A stretch of DNA of 64,000 nt from Brevundimonas sp. SL130 (GTDB taxonomy: Bacteria; Pseudomonadota; Alphaproteobacteria; Caulobacterales; Caulobacteraceae), in assembly GCF_026625805.1 (NCBI RefSeq), contig NZ_CP113064.1:930001-994000 (forward strand), written 5' to 3'. A program made the position numbers and the translations under genes. Of the stretch, positions 42,051 to 49,487 are shown in pieces; position 1 is the stretch's first letter, and each line of letters opens with the position of its first letter. The notes below the pieces were generated by a model, which saw only the letters and a list, made by a program, of their open reading frames with translations, was not told where the DNA came from and did not search any database.

Positions 42051-42513
42051 TGGTGAGCCTTGGTTTGTCTCGGCAGACATCTGCCGGGCATTGGGCCTCG
42101 CCTCCAACACAGCGACAAACGGCATCGGTCGCCGACTGTTCAAGCCGGACGAGTTGAAGTCGATCACGAGGGGAGGTGTTCAAAACACTCCCCCTCTCCT
42201 TTCCCTCTTTGAAGGCAGTACCAGTCGCCTCGCTCTGCTCAGTGAGCCTGCGCTTTACAAGCTCATCATGCGCTCGGAGAAAGCCGAAGCGCTGGCGTTC
42301 CAACACTGGCTCGCCTCCGAGGTCCTGCCGTCCATCCGCAAGACCGGCACCTACTCCCTCGCCGACCACGGCCGGGAAGCCATGCCGCTGCCTATGGACA
42401 TCGCGGAATCCTTCGCGGTCGTGCTGGGGGAGGCCCTAGAAACCCCCTCCAGAGCCCGCAGGGGCGCAGGGAGACCTGTGGGCACCCGAGCGTCCCGTAA
42501 GCGATCTTGGTGA
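41974..42513 (+). CDS. BRO-family phage antirepressor
   Basis: A 179-residue protein starting GTG 41974. It has a complete BRO-N domain: I-T-I-R-S-T-V-I-D-G-E-P-W-F-V-S-A-D-I, C-R-A-L-G-L, then L-Y-K-L-I-M-R-S-E-K-A-E-A and F-Q-H-W-L-A-S-E-V-L-P-S-I-R-K-T-G. A basic tail (S-R-A-R-R-G-A-G-R-P-V-G-T-R) could contact DNA. Such proteins relieve prophage repression or bind DNA. It is about 75 percent identical at DNA level to the damaged copy over the domain start. Confidence 0.85.
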   Translation: MTQTRASRRVSSADNDIITIRSTVIDGEPWFVSADICRALGLASNTATNGIGRRLFKPDELKSITRGGVQNTPPLLSLFEGSTSRLALLSEPALYKLIMRSEKAEALAFQHWLASEVLPSIRKTGTYSLADHGREAMPLPMDIAESFAVVLGEALETPSRARRGAGRPVGTRASRKRSW

Positions 42514-42886
42514 CTCCAGCACCCCTTCCTGGGGCATCCAGAGGTAACCTGGGGAGACCTCGTGTCTCCTTGGGTGCCTTGGGGTATACTCAGGTGGTGG
42601 TGATTAGGGTAATCCTGTTATAGAGACTCTATGGTCTACCTATAGGTTACCCTAGGGTTTTAGAGATGGGGATTGGTGTCTCCGTTTTCAAAGTCTGCAC
42701 GGATCTAGATCCTATATTTTCGCGGTTGTTCATCGCCTCGAATAAACTGACACCCTTGATACCAGCGTAGTTTTAAAACGCACTCTAGGAGCCAAACGCT
42801 GTCAGCGGCGGGCTCTGGTGCAGGAATGCGTCGCGTACTTCGCTGAGAAACCTGCCGCTGAGCTGCGGCACCAACCTGGAAAATCA
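42514..42886. other. A/T-richer non-coding control region inside the element
   Basis: A 373-bp gap with several dyads, such as gattagggtaatc (42602-42614) and the cctatagg palindrome around 42637-42645, and a partial third copy of the element repeat: tcgaataaactgacaccctt at 42738. No gene with a credible start was found, although a frame from GTG 42818 leads into the next gene. It precedes a chain of overlapping genes and probably holds their promoter. Confidence 0.5.
42738..42760 (+). repeat. Third, partial copy of the tcgaataaa repeat
   Basis: tcgaataaactgacaccctt matches the first 20 bases of copies at 40833 and 40955 with a few changes; the CTCAGG array is absent. It lies about 130 bp upstream of the overlapping gene chain starting at 42887. 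Confidence 0.65.
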
Positions 42887-43270
42887 ATGGAACCGAACAT
42901 CATCCGCACGGGCAACCGTGACGGCGACGCCGTCGTGCGCGTGGAGATCGCGAATAAGCGCGGTGTCTTCGTCACCATGGACGCCGCAGACTATGACGCT
43001 TGGGTCGCCGCCGGGCGATCTACGAGATTCTGGCTCAACCGAAACGGCCCCCTCACCGGAACCTATCGCGTGGTCTACCGCGACCGTAGCGTTGCCGGTG
43101 GGATTGCTGGGGTGGCCCGCGAGCTTCTGCAACCGGGACCGGGGCGAGTAGTCCAATACCGAGACCAGGACCGGCTGAACCTTTGTCGGCGGAACCTCCT
43201 CGTGCGCAGCGGTCGAGCGAAGGGGCAGGCCGTTGCTCCCGAGTTTGCCGATGAGATCGAGGACCTCTGA
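42887..43270 (+). CDS. Phage-type protein with an HNH/AP2-like ending, function unknown
   Basis: A 127-residue protein from the ATG at 42887. The C-terminal part reads V-Q-Y-R-D-Q-D-R-L-N-L-C-R-R-N-L-L-V-R-S-G, which resembles the D-x-x-x-N-L-R-x-x-N-L last part of phage HNH/AP2 homing proteins, but no H-N-H triad is seen. F-W-L-N-R-N-G-P-L-T-G-T-Y-R also looks like the AP2-side strand. It may be a DNA-binding relic of such a protein. Its stop overlaps the next start (TGATG). Confidence 0.5.
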   Translation: MEPNIIRTGNRDGDAVVRVEIANKRGVFVTMDAADYDAWVAAGRSTRFWLNRNGPLTGTYRVVYRDRSVAGGIAGVARELLQPGPGRVVQYRDQDRLNLCRRNLLVRSGRAKGQAVAPEFADEIEDL

Positions 43271-43404
43271 TGCTCACTCCCCGCCAACTGCACGTGAAGG
43301 GCGCGCCTACACCCGTCCCGCCGCCCGGCGATGCCTCTGCGGCGGGGGGGGGGGGCAGACCAAACATCAGGCCTAAGCGCCGCAACCCACAAGGCCCGTC
43401 ATGA
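43270..43404 (+). CDS. 44-residue Pro/Gly/Arg-rich small protein with a G12 tract
   Basis: The ATG at 43270 overlaps the previous stop (TGATG), and its TGA (43402-43404) overlaps the next ATG (43401) as ATGA, so it is a link in a coupled gene chain. The product starts M-L-T-P-R-Q-L-H-V-K and has P-V-P-P-P-G, G-G-G-G and a basic ending R-P-K-R-R-N-P-Q. Twelve consecutive G (43344-43355) lie inside the gene; a change in their number would shift the frame and break the coupling. No family is recognised. Confidence 0.6.
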   Translation: MLTPRQLHVKGAPTPVPPPGDASAAGGGGRPNIRPKRRNPQGPS

Positions 43405-44015
43405 CCGATTTTCTTACAGGGGATGAGTTCACCGCCACCAACCACCGGGCCTCGGCCGAGAGTGGCTGTCACCGTGGCAACGAGGGGAACGGCCGTCCAG
43501 CCCTGCGGGAGCCCCTGCCTTGCTCCACGAAGTTTATAGATCTGGGTGGGGTATCAAATGCACAAGCCGCTGAGTGGCTTGTGGACCTATCCGAGGGCCT
43601 GAGCGAGGCAGACCAATCCGAAATCAAGGCCACCTCCGGCCTAGAGCCCGCTGTTGCGCTTGTGTCGCATGTAATGATCTCCGACATGGCCTGGGCAATT
43701 CTCGACGACGCGGAGCCTATCGCAGTCTTTGGCTGTGTCCCCATCGGCAATCCCTCGGTCGCCCATGTGTGGATTTTCGGAGCTGACCGGATGGATGAAC
43801 GCGATGACGTCCTCGAAATCTTGAGGCAATCTAGGTCGTTCCTGAACCTGATGCAGACTCGTCACCAGACGCTGTACAGCTTCGCGGACGCTAGGAACAC
43901 GCGGCGACTAACGTGGCTTCGGCGGTGCGGTTTCCAAGCCTACGAGCCCCGCCCGCCTTGCAGCCTGGAGGGTCATCTGTCCTTCCGCTTCACGACGACC
44001 CAGCGCGATGTGTGA
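43401..44015 (+). CDS. T7 gp13-like (DUF2833) internal virion-type protein
   Basis: A 204-residue protein. The GNAT-like core D-M-A-W-A-I-L-D-D-A-E-P-I-A-V-F-G, then A-H-V-W-I-F-G-A-D and F-A-D-A-R-N-T-R-R-L-T-W-L-R-R-C-G-F follows the pattern of T7 gp13/DUF2833 proteins of podophages, which are minor internal virion components. The first about 45 residues are not conserved. It is joined by overlaps to a small gene before and a gp14-like gene after, as in podophage structural modules. Confidence 0.65.
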   Translation: MTDFLTGDEFTATNHRASAESGCHRGNEGNGRPALREPLPCSTKFIDLGGVSNAQAAEWLVDLSEGLSEADQSEIKATSGLEPAVALVSHVMISDMAWAILDDAEPIAVFGCVPIGNPSVAHVWIFGADRMDERDDVLEILRQSRSFLNLMQTRHQTLYSFADARNTRRLTWLRRCGFQAYEPRPPCSLEGHLSFRFTTTQRDV

Positions 44016-44487
44016 ACCAACTATCATGGCGGCTCTCGCCGTCGCCACGACCGCTGGCGGCATCGTCGCCCAGGTCCGGTCCGCCAAGAAGCAAGAAGCC
44101 GCGATCCGCGAGCAGCTTGCGGTCTCCCAGACCGAGATCGACAACAAGGCCACCGCCGAGATCAACGACCGCCAGCGCGCCGCTCGCCGAGAGCAGGCCC
44201 GCATCAAGGTGGCCGCCGGTCAGGCTGGCCTTCAGCTCGGAGGCTCCATCGACTCGCTTCTTCAGGACAGCCTCATGCAGGCCGGTCTGAGCGAGGAGCG
44301 CACTCTGGATAACCGAGCCACGGAACAGCGCGGCGTCACCGCCGAGGCCAACTCAATGCTGTCCCGCGTCGAGCGTCCCACCATCGTGGGTGCGGCTCTT
44401 CAGCTCGGTAGTGCGGGGATGAACGGTTACGCGCAGGGCAAGTCCCTGCAAATCGCCCGTCAGAATGCCCAGACCGAGCCGAAGTAG
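44008..44487 (+). CDS. T7 gp14-like internal virion (core) protein
   Basis: A 159-residue protein whose start overlaps the gp13-like stop by 8 bp. It begins M-C-E-P-T-I-M-A-A-L-A-V-A-T-T-A-G-G, a short hydrophobic segment. A long helical, Ala/Gln/Arg-rich stretch follows (A-A-I-R-E-Q-L-A-V-S-Q-T-E-I), and then G-L-Q-L-G-G-S-I-D-S-L-L-Q-D-S. Podophage internal core protein B proteins have this look and this position after a gp13-like gene; they eject with the DNA to build the periplasmic channel. The identification rests on pattern and order, not on strong motifs. Confidence 0.6.
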   Translation: MCEPTIMAALAVATTAGGIVAQVRSAKKQEAAIREQLAVSQTEIDNKATAEINDRQRAARREQARIKVAAGQAGLQLGGSIDSLLQDSLMQAGLSEERTLDNRATEQRGVTAEANSMLSRVERPTIVGAALQLGSAGMNGYAQGKSLQIARQNAQTEPK

Positions 44488-44605
44488 AGGTCCGGCTGCT
44501 CCACACGGCCTCGCCTCCGGCGGACTCCTGGCAGCCTTGCCGGTGCCAACGCTTTTTGGGTCACTTATCTGAACTGGCATATACGGGGTAGCGCGCTCAG
44601 CTAAT

Positions 44606-44620
44606 CCCCCCACCGGGGGG
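44606..44620 (+). terminator. GC hairpin after the gp14-like gene
   Basis: CCCCCC-acc-GGGGGG in the 232-bp gap before the HTH gene, with no T-run. It may be a weak terminator for the virion-gene chain. The rest of the gap shows no gene. Confidence 0.35.
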
Positions 44621-44719
44621 CTCGGGACACCTCAGCGGCGGCAGGCCCCGCCCCCTCCATCACATATAGCAGCGGACCCATGCCGACACGCTAGTCCCCG
44701 CCCACGGAAAGGACCGCGC

Positions 44720-44977
44720 ATGGCACCGCCCGCCACAATAGCCGCCCTCGGGTGGACGCCTGGAGACCTGATGGCACCCGAGGACGCCGCTTGGTTCCTT
44801 GGCCTTGAGCTTGACGACCTTCGTCGATGGAGAGTGCAGGCGACCGGTCCCGCCTACGAGCGGTGGGGGTGGCAGGCCTACCGCTATAAGGCTGGTGATC
44901 TGGAGTGGTGGCGGGGACAGAGACCCCGTCCGAAACGGGTATACCCTCAGCGGACAGGGGCAAGGCGTCCGACATGA
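44720..44977 (+). CDS. Small HTH protein, AlpA/excisionase-like
   Basis: An 85-residue protein. L-M-A-P-E-D-A-A-W-F-L-G-L-E-L-D-D-L-R-R-W-R then G-P-A-Y-E-R-W-G-W-Q-A-Y-R-Y and D-L-E-W-W is the MerR-superfamily winged helix of AlpA/Xis-type proteins (A-x-x-L-G-L-x-x-x-x-L-x-x-W-R). In integrative elements these direct excision or regulate the integrase. An aAGGA-type site precedes the ATG. Confidence 0.75.
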   Translation: MAPPATIAALGWTPGDLMAPEDAAWFLGLELDDLRRWRVQATGPAYERWGWQAYRYKAGDLEWWRGQRPRPKRVYPQRTGARRPT

Positions 44978-45039
44978 GTTGACTTCCTAATTATCGGACG
45001 GTAAGTCCGGCCTTATCTTAGACCTTTTCGGACAGTTTC

Positions 45040-45546
45040 GTGGCCGACATCATCGCCTTCACCGCCGCCCCACAGGCCACCCCCAAGCTCCCCGAGGGCA
45101 TCGCCATGGTCGTTCCCTTCGTCGGCATCGCCACCGCACAAGCGCGTCGGGCCTTGGACCACCTCCGCGCCTCGCAGGAACGGGTGGCGGCATGGGATGC
45201 CCAGCTCTCACCGCTCCGCGCCGCTACGACACAGGCCAAGGCCGCCGCCCGCCGCGTGGTCGCATCTGTCGGGCCGGGTGCATTCGGTGATGCGCTGGAT
45301 CGCCGGGCGTTCGCCATGGCGCTGACGTGCGGCAGCTCTAGCCGTGACCGCGCCCAAGCGGTGCTGGACCTCCACGCTGCCCAGAGGGCCGCTGGGGCCG
45401 CCCTGGCTCGTCTGCCGCGCCAAGAGGCTCGCCGGGTCTACGACGCTGCGTTCCCAGGCCTTTCGCCTCAGCGGGTCGGCATTGCCGTCAGTGCGCTTCT
45501 GCGGGACCACGCGGTGGCCCTGCGGTTCGCCGTGGAGGCCCTGTGA
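45040..45546 (+). CDS. Unknown Ala-rich helical protein upstream of the resolvase
   Basis: A 168-residue protein from GTG 45040, mostly helical with a high Ala and Arg content. Its TGA overlaps the resolvase ATG (TGATG), so the two are translated together. No domain is recognised; the late block Q-R-V-G-I-A-V-S-A-L-L-R-D-H-A-V-A may be a helix pair. It may be an accessory factor of the recombinase. Confidence 0.55.
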   Translation: MADIIAFTAAPQATPKLPEGIAMVVPFVGIATAQARRALDHLRASQERVAAWDAQLSPLRAATTQAKAAARRVVASVGPGAFGDALDRRAFAMALTCGSSSRDRAQAVLDLHAAQRAAGAALARLPRQEARRVYDAAFPGLSPQRVGIAVSALLRDHAVALRFAVEAL

Positions 45547-46091
45547 TGGCGGTCGTTGGTTATGCGCGGGTGTCATCGGTTGGGCAGTCGCTGGAGGTCC
45601 AGGAGGAGGCCCTGCGGTCTGCGGGGTGCGAGAAGGTCTTCTCCGAGAAGCGGACGGGGACGACCCAGGCGGGCCGCGACGAGTTGCGCCGGGCACTCGA
45701 GTATGTGCGGGAGGGCGACACGTTCGTCGTCAGCCGCATCGACCGCCTCGCTAGATCGGTCAGCGACCTGAGTGAGATTGTCGCCGTCCTCACCACGAAA
45801 GGTGTGAGCTTCCGCGCGCTCCAACAGGGAGAGTTCGACACGACCGCCGCGACGGGCCGCCTGTTCCTGACGATGCTCGGAGCGTTTGCGGAGTTCGAGA
45901 CCAGCCTACGGCGAGAGCGTCAGATGGAGGGGATTGAGAAAGCCAAGGCCGAGGGGCGGTATAAGGGGCGGCCGAAGAGCGTGGATACCGCCTCAGTCCG
46001 CCGTCTTCATGCTGAAGGCGTGAAGCCCGCTCACATCGCTACGCGCCTTGGGGTGGCCCGCTCGACGGTCTACGAAGCCCTAAAGGGCTGA
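45546..46091 (+). CDS. Small serine recombinase (resolvase/invertase family)
   Basis: A 181-residue protein: M-A-V-V-G-Y-A-R-V-S10-S, with the catalytic serine in Y-A-R-V-S. D-T-F-V-V-S-R-I-D-R-L-A-R-S and E-F-E-T-S-L-R-R-E-R-Q-M-E-G are the core and E-helix, and A-H-I-A-T-R-L-G-V-A-R-S-T-V-Y is the C-terminal HTH. The length is typical for a Tn3-type resolvase or DNA invertase. It could resolve dimers or invert a segment of the element; no inverted pair of sites was found. Confidence 0.92.
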   Translation: MAVVGYARVSSVGQSLEVQEEALRSAGCEKVFSEKRTGTTQAGRDELRRALEYVREGDTFVVSRIDRLARSVSDLSEIVAVLTTKGVSFRALQQGEFDTTAATGRLFLTMLGAFAEFETSLRRERQMEGIEKAKAEGRYKGRPKSVDTASVRRLHAEGVKPAHIATRLGVARSTVYEALKG

Positions 46092-46348
46092 CCGGAGCAT
46101 TCGGGTGAGCGTGCCTTATACCCTGCTTTTTTTAGCGCGACTGTCTGAGCAAGAGGGGCAGGGCGCACGTCCGGCTGCCCACCGCCTGCTTTAGCCAGCG
46201 AGACCGGCGGTCCCTGCGCCAACAGGGGGCCGTCCACTCCGCGAAGGTATTCCTGGCGCTTTCCCTGGGCAACCTGCGGGAGCTGAGAGGCGGCCTAGGA
46301 GCCTTCCCACCCCGCAATGGCGAGGCGAAGCCTGAGCTTCACTCTCAG

Positions 46349-47854
46349 TTGACCGCGCACTCCAGGCGGCGTCTCTCCGCCGCCTACAGTAAGGACGTGC
46401 GTGTGATTCCAGCTACCACCAAACTCCGCCCAGCAGCCCAGTACCTCCGGATGTCTACGGACGGACAGCAGTACTCCCTGGAACATCAGCGGGCGGTCAT
46501 CTCCGGCTATGCCCAGTCCGCCGGTTTCGAGATCGTCCAGACATATATAGACGCCGGTAAAAGCGGGGTGACAGCTCGCCGCAGAGAAGGCCTCAGCGCG
46601 CTCCTCGCTGACGTGGTGTCCAAGCAGGCACCGTACACCACACTGCTGGTTCTGGATGTGAGCCGCTGGGGCCGTTACCAAGACCCCGACGAGGCGGCGC
46701 ATTACGAGTTCCTCTGCCGGTCGGCAGGGGTCGAGGTGCGGTATTGTGCAGAGACGTTCGAGCCCGGGTTGGCGGGCTCCGTGTTCAAGGCCCTCAAGCG
46801 TGTGATGGCCGGGGAGTACAGTCGCGAACTGTCTGCAAAAGTCCGCGTGTCGAAACAGCGGAACGCGCTGGCGGGGAACGCCCCTGGCGGAACCTCACGC
46901 TACGGGTTCGCCCGGCAGATCGTCAATCCAGACGGCAGCTTGGGCAAGATACTGGAGCGTGGGGAACGCAAGCAGCGCCCCGAGCAGACGCTTCAGTTCG
47001 TCCCCGAGGGGCCTAAGCAATCCGCAGTTCTCCGGCAGACTTTCCGGCTGTACCTCAACGACCACCTGAGGATGGCCGACATCGCGCGGCGACTGAACGC
47101 GGAGGGGAAGTTCTGGCTGGACGGCACACCGTGGACCAAGCAGCGCATCTCGGAAGTCCTGCGGTGTGAGTTGGTCACTGGTCGCCAGCCATTCGGGAAG
47201 ACCGCAGTTTTCTTGGGTGACATAGTCTACCACGACCGTGCTTCCTGGGGCTCCGTTCAGGTTTTCCCGGCCATCGTCCCCGTGAAGACCTACGAACGGG
47301 TGCAGGCGCGACTGGCAACCCTAAACGGCCGCCCGGGGAAGACGGACGAGGAAATGCTCGAAGACCTTCGCATCCTGAAAAGACGACATGGCCGGGTTAC
47401 TGCTGCCATGATCGATGCCGACCCAAGCTGCGGTGCAAGCGCCACATACTTCACTCGGTTCGGCACTCTTTCAAAGGCCTACAAGCTGGCGGGCTTTCAC
47501 TACGCTCCCCGTGAGCGGGGCCGACGTGAGGACGGCTCTCGCATCTCGAGAGAGGAGGTCTTAGGCCGCATCCGCGATCTCCACGCTGAGAACGGCAGGA
47601 TCAATATGTTCCTCTGCCGTGACGATGAGAGACTCCCGGCCCTGGATTGGATCAGGTGGGAGTTCGGAAGCCTGGGCGAGGCCTTCGATGCCGCTGGGGT
47701 TTCGCATCGGAGCAACGGCGGCCCACGCCGCACATCACCAAACAGCGTTCATCCCCGCGCCCCACCCGGGAAAGGCCGCGCTGAAGTCTTCACCGGCCCA
47801 TTAGGTGGCCGATACACAATCAGCTCAGGCGGTCGAAAGAAGTACGGCTGCTGA
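46349..47854 (+). CDS. Large serine recombinase with repeated C-terminal DNA-binding units
   Basis: About 501 residues from TTG 46349, or about 484 from a GTG near 46402. The catalytic domain begins R-P-A-A-Q-Y-L-R-M-S-T-D-G-Q-Q with the active serine in R-M-S-T-D, and D-V-S-R-W-G-R follows. A Recombinase domain (S-R-Y-G-F-A-R-Q-I-V and R-I-S-E-V-L-R-C) comes next. Two similar units close the protein: R-H-G-R-V-T-A-A-M-I then F-G-T-L-S-K-A-Y-K-L-A-G-F, and E-N-G-R-I-N-M-F-L-C then F-G-S-L-G-E-A-F-D-A-A-G-V. They are like homing-endonuclease-associated repeats. It could be an independent integrase nested in the element. Confidence 0.85.
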   Translation: MTAHSRRRLSAAYSKDVRVIPATTKLRPAAQYLRMSTDGQQYSLEHQRAVISGYAQSAGFEIVQTYIDAGKSGVTARRREGLSALLADVVSKQAPYTTLLVLDVSRWGRYQDPDEAAHYEFLCRSAGVEVRYCAETFEPGLAGSVFKALKRVMAGEYSRELSAKVRVSKQRNALAGNAPGGTSRYGFARQIVNPDGSLGKILERGERKQRPEQTLQFVPEGPKQSAVLRQTFRLYLNDHLRMADIARRLNAEGKFWLDGTPWTKQRISEVLRCELVTGRQPFGKTAVFLGDIVYHDRASWGSVQVFPAIVPVKTYERVQARLATLNGRPGKTDEEMLEDLRILKRRHGRVTAAMIDADPSCGASATYFTRFGTLSKAYKLAGFHYAPRERGRREDGSRISREEVLGRIRDLHAENGRINMFLCRDDERLPALDWIRWEFGSLGEAFDAAGVSHRSNGGPRRTSPNSVHPRAPPGKGRAEVFTGPLGGRYTISSGGRKKYGC

Positions 47855-47911
47855 TACGAACGCCGACAAGAGGGCTGGCCGAAATCCGCGCTGTCGAGGC
47901 GAAAACTGGGG

Positions 47912-48403
47912 TCAGTTCCGTTCCAGAATTGAGGCCTTTTTCTTTTCTTTGGTGACGTTGGCTTCCAGCCGAGCCACTTGTACGCCTCGCAGCACCACAG
48001 GTAGCGCGTAAGACAAGACAAGGGCGGCGGCAGCTAGACCGAAGGAAACCCGCTGCAGCTCATTACTCAGGTCCACTTGGCTCTTCGGCACAAGACGAGA
48101 GCCAAGAATAAACGTGAGAGTCGCCAGATATAGCCAGAAGAGCTGCTGCTGCCTATCGAGCCGCCGCCGCACCAATTCGGTGTCGTTTTGGACCCGCTTC
48201 CACCCGCCCGGCCTGAGCGCGTCTGTGTTCAGCAAGGACATTATCGCGATGATGAACCCAGCTAGAATCGAGAACAACGTCACGATCACGTCCATCGCCT
48301 TCTCGTTACCGAGGATAAGCGGCCCGCCTAGTCGGTAGGCAGCGAAACCGACAAATGCGGCGATGACTAAAAGTGAAACATAGGCAACACGTTCAATGTT
48401 CAT
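47912..48403 (-). CDS. Multi-pass membrane protein of the A/T-rich two-gene cargo
   Basis: A 163-residue protein from the ATG at 48403 (site GAGAGG, 6 bases upstream). Four hydrophobic segments are visible: V-A-Y-V-S-L-L-V-I-A-A-F-V-G-F, V-I-V-T-L-F-S-I-L-A-G-F-I-I-A-I, F-W-L-Y-L-A-T-L-T-F-I-L-G, and G-L-A-A-A-A-L-V-L-S-Y-A-L. A basic loop lies between helices 2 and 3 and a Lys-rich tail at the end (V-T-K-E-K-K-K-A). It starts 9 bp after the upstream gene stop, so the two form an operon. No family is assigned. A membrane effector or sensor is possible. Confidence 0.65.
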   Translation of the reverse strand: MNIERVAYVSLLVIAAFVGFAAYRLGGPLILGNEKAMDVIVTLFSILAGFIIAIMSLLNTDALRPGGWKRVQNDTELVRRRLDRQQQLFWLYLATLTFILGSRLVPKSQVDLSNELQRVSFGLAAAALVLSYALPVVLRGVQVARLEANVTKEKKKASILERN

Positions 48404-48411
48404 GACGCCTC

Positions 48412-49404
48412 TCAAGGTTGGTGCAGCTCATCGTGATAGCCCTTCAAAGCAGCCCAGCCGTGGTTATGGTCTGGGTGCTTACCTAACGCCTGAAGGGGCG
48501 AAACTTTCATCAACTTCACATCATCCGCGCCGATTGTTTCACCCCGCGCGGTCACGATCTTGAAGCCTTCATCATCGTCCGCGACAGCTTGGGTCGCTAC
48601 CGCCAAGACCAATGGATCGGTGACCAGAGCTGCCCTACGCTTGTCTAGCGTGAGTTTCACCTCAACCTTCATATCGGGAGATGGAGCGGGCGCACCGACA
48701 CCAGCGCCACTGAATGACCGAAGCTGATCCAATACGGCTCCAATAAGCCCTTCCTTGGTAGTGTCCCGCTGCGCGGCATCAACTGCGGTTTGCGAGGCCG
48801 CACCATTGAATGTGACTGAGCTAATCCCGTCTCGAGTGATCCGAGCTACCTTGTCCACATCAGTTCGGTCACTCAGGTCGAACCGGTAGTGGTCCGCAAT
48901 AATCTGGGCATCTACAGCAGCTTGATTGACCCATGATACGAGGTAGGAGTCGGATGACGTGCCGCTTCTGCAACTCAGAACTGTATCGCCAAACACCAAA
49001 TACAACAGGGTGGCATCTGCGTATTGGCGCTGAGGAGGGGGAGGTTGGGCCTGCAGGGCGTTAGCTCCACCATCTCCGGCATTCTGGGCTGCTACCGGCT
49101 GATTTCCCGCCGCAGCGCCTGGGTCAGGCAAGGTCGTGACAGCTTCTCCTGCTGTGTACACGGCGAGGTGAAGGTAAACTCCCTCTGGCTGCACATCATG
49201 ATGCATCAGATAGATGCTTTTGCCGCCATAACTCGCTGTGCGTCTCAGCGGTTGGCGAGCAAGCAGCTGCCCGAGGAGCCCGGCAAAGCTGCCCGTGCCG
49301 CCCCTGTCGGCACCAAAGGCTGAAGGACTGTTAGCGAGCCGAACTCGTAGTTTCCGAATTAGCAAAAGTTGGTCCCCGATTCCCACAGCGCGTGGCCAAG
49401 ACAA
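48412..49404 (-). CDS. Unknown soluble protein, first gene of the A/T-rich two-gene cargo
   Basis: About 330 residues from TTG 49404, or 317 from TTG 49365, which has GGGGA upstream; no ATG occurs before M-H-H-D. Visible blocks are I-R-K-L-R-V-R-L-A-N-S, A-S-Y-G-G-K-S-I-Y-L-M-H-H-D, Y-L-H-L-A-V-Y-T-A-G-E-A-V, a Pro/Gln linker (Q-P-P-P-P-Q-R-Q-Y), and V-L-S-C-R-S-G-T-S-S-D-S-Y. The ending K-H-P-D-H-N-H-G-W is His-rich. No domain is recognised. Its base composition is lower in G+C than the recombinases beside it, and its position at the integrase-distal end of the element is where cargo and defence genes are usually found. Confidence 0.6.
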   Translation of the reverse strand: MSWPRAVGIGDQLLLIRKLRVRLANSPSAFGADRGGTGSFAGLLGQLLARQPLRRTASYGGKSIYLMHHDVQPEGVYLHLAVYTAGEAVTTLPDPGAAAGNQPVAAQNAGDGGANALQAQPPPPQRQYADATLLYLVFGDTVLSCRSGTSSDSYLVSWVNQAAVDAQIIADHYRFDLSDRTDVDKVARITRDGISSVTFNGAASQTAVDAAQRDTTKEGLIGAVLDQLRSFSGAGVGAPAPSPDMKVEVKLTLDKRRAALVTDPLVLAVATQAVADDDEGFKIVTARGETIGADDVKLMKVSPLQALGKHPDHNHGWAALKGYHDELHQP

Positions 49405-49487
49405 CTACTGCGTCCTCGCCGCTGTAGCAAACCGCCGTTCCGCAGGCCCATCATGATCGCGCGTGGAGGATTGCGCGTGACACCAAG

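Noticed and set aside
42705..42887. Short minus-strand frame in the element control region
   Set aside because: No ribosome site, no homology and it overlaps the conserved tcgaataaa repeat.
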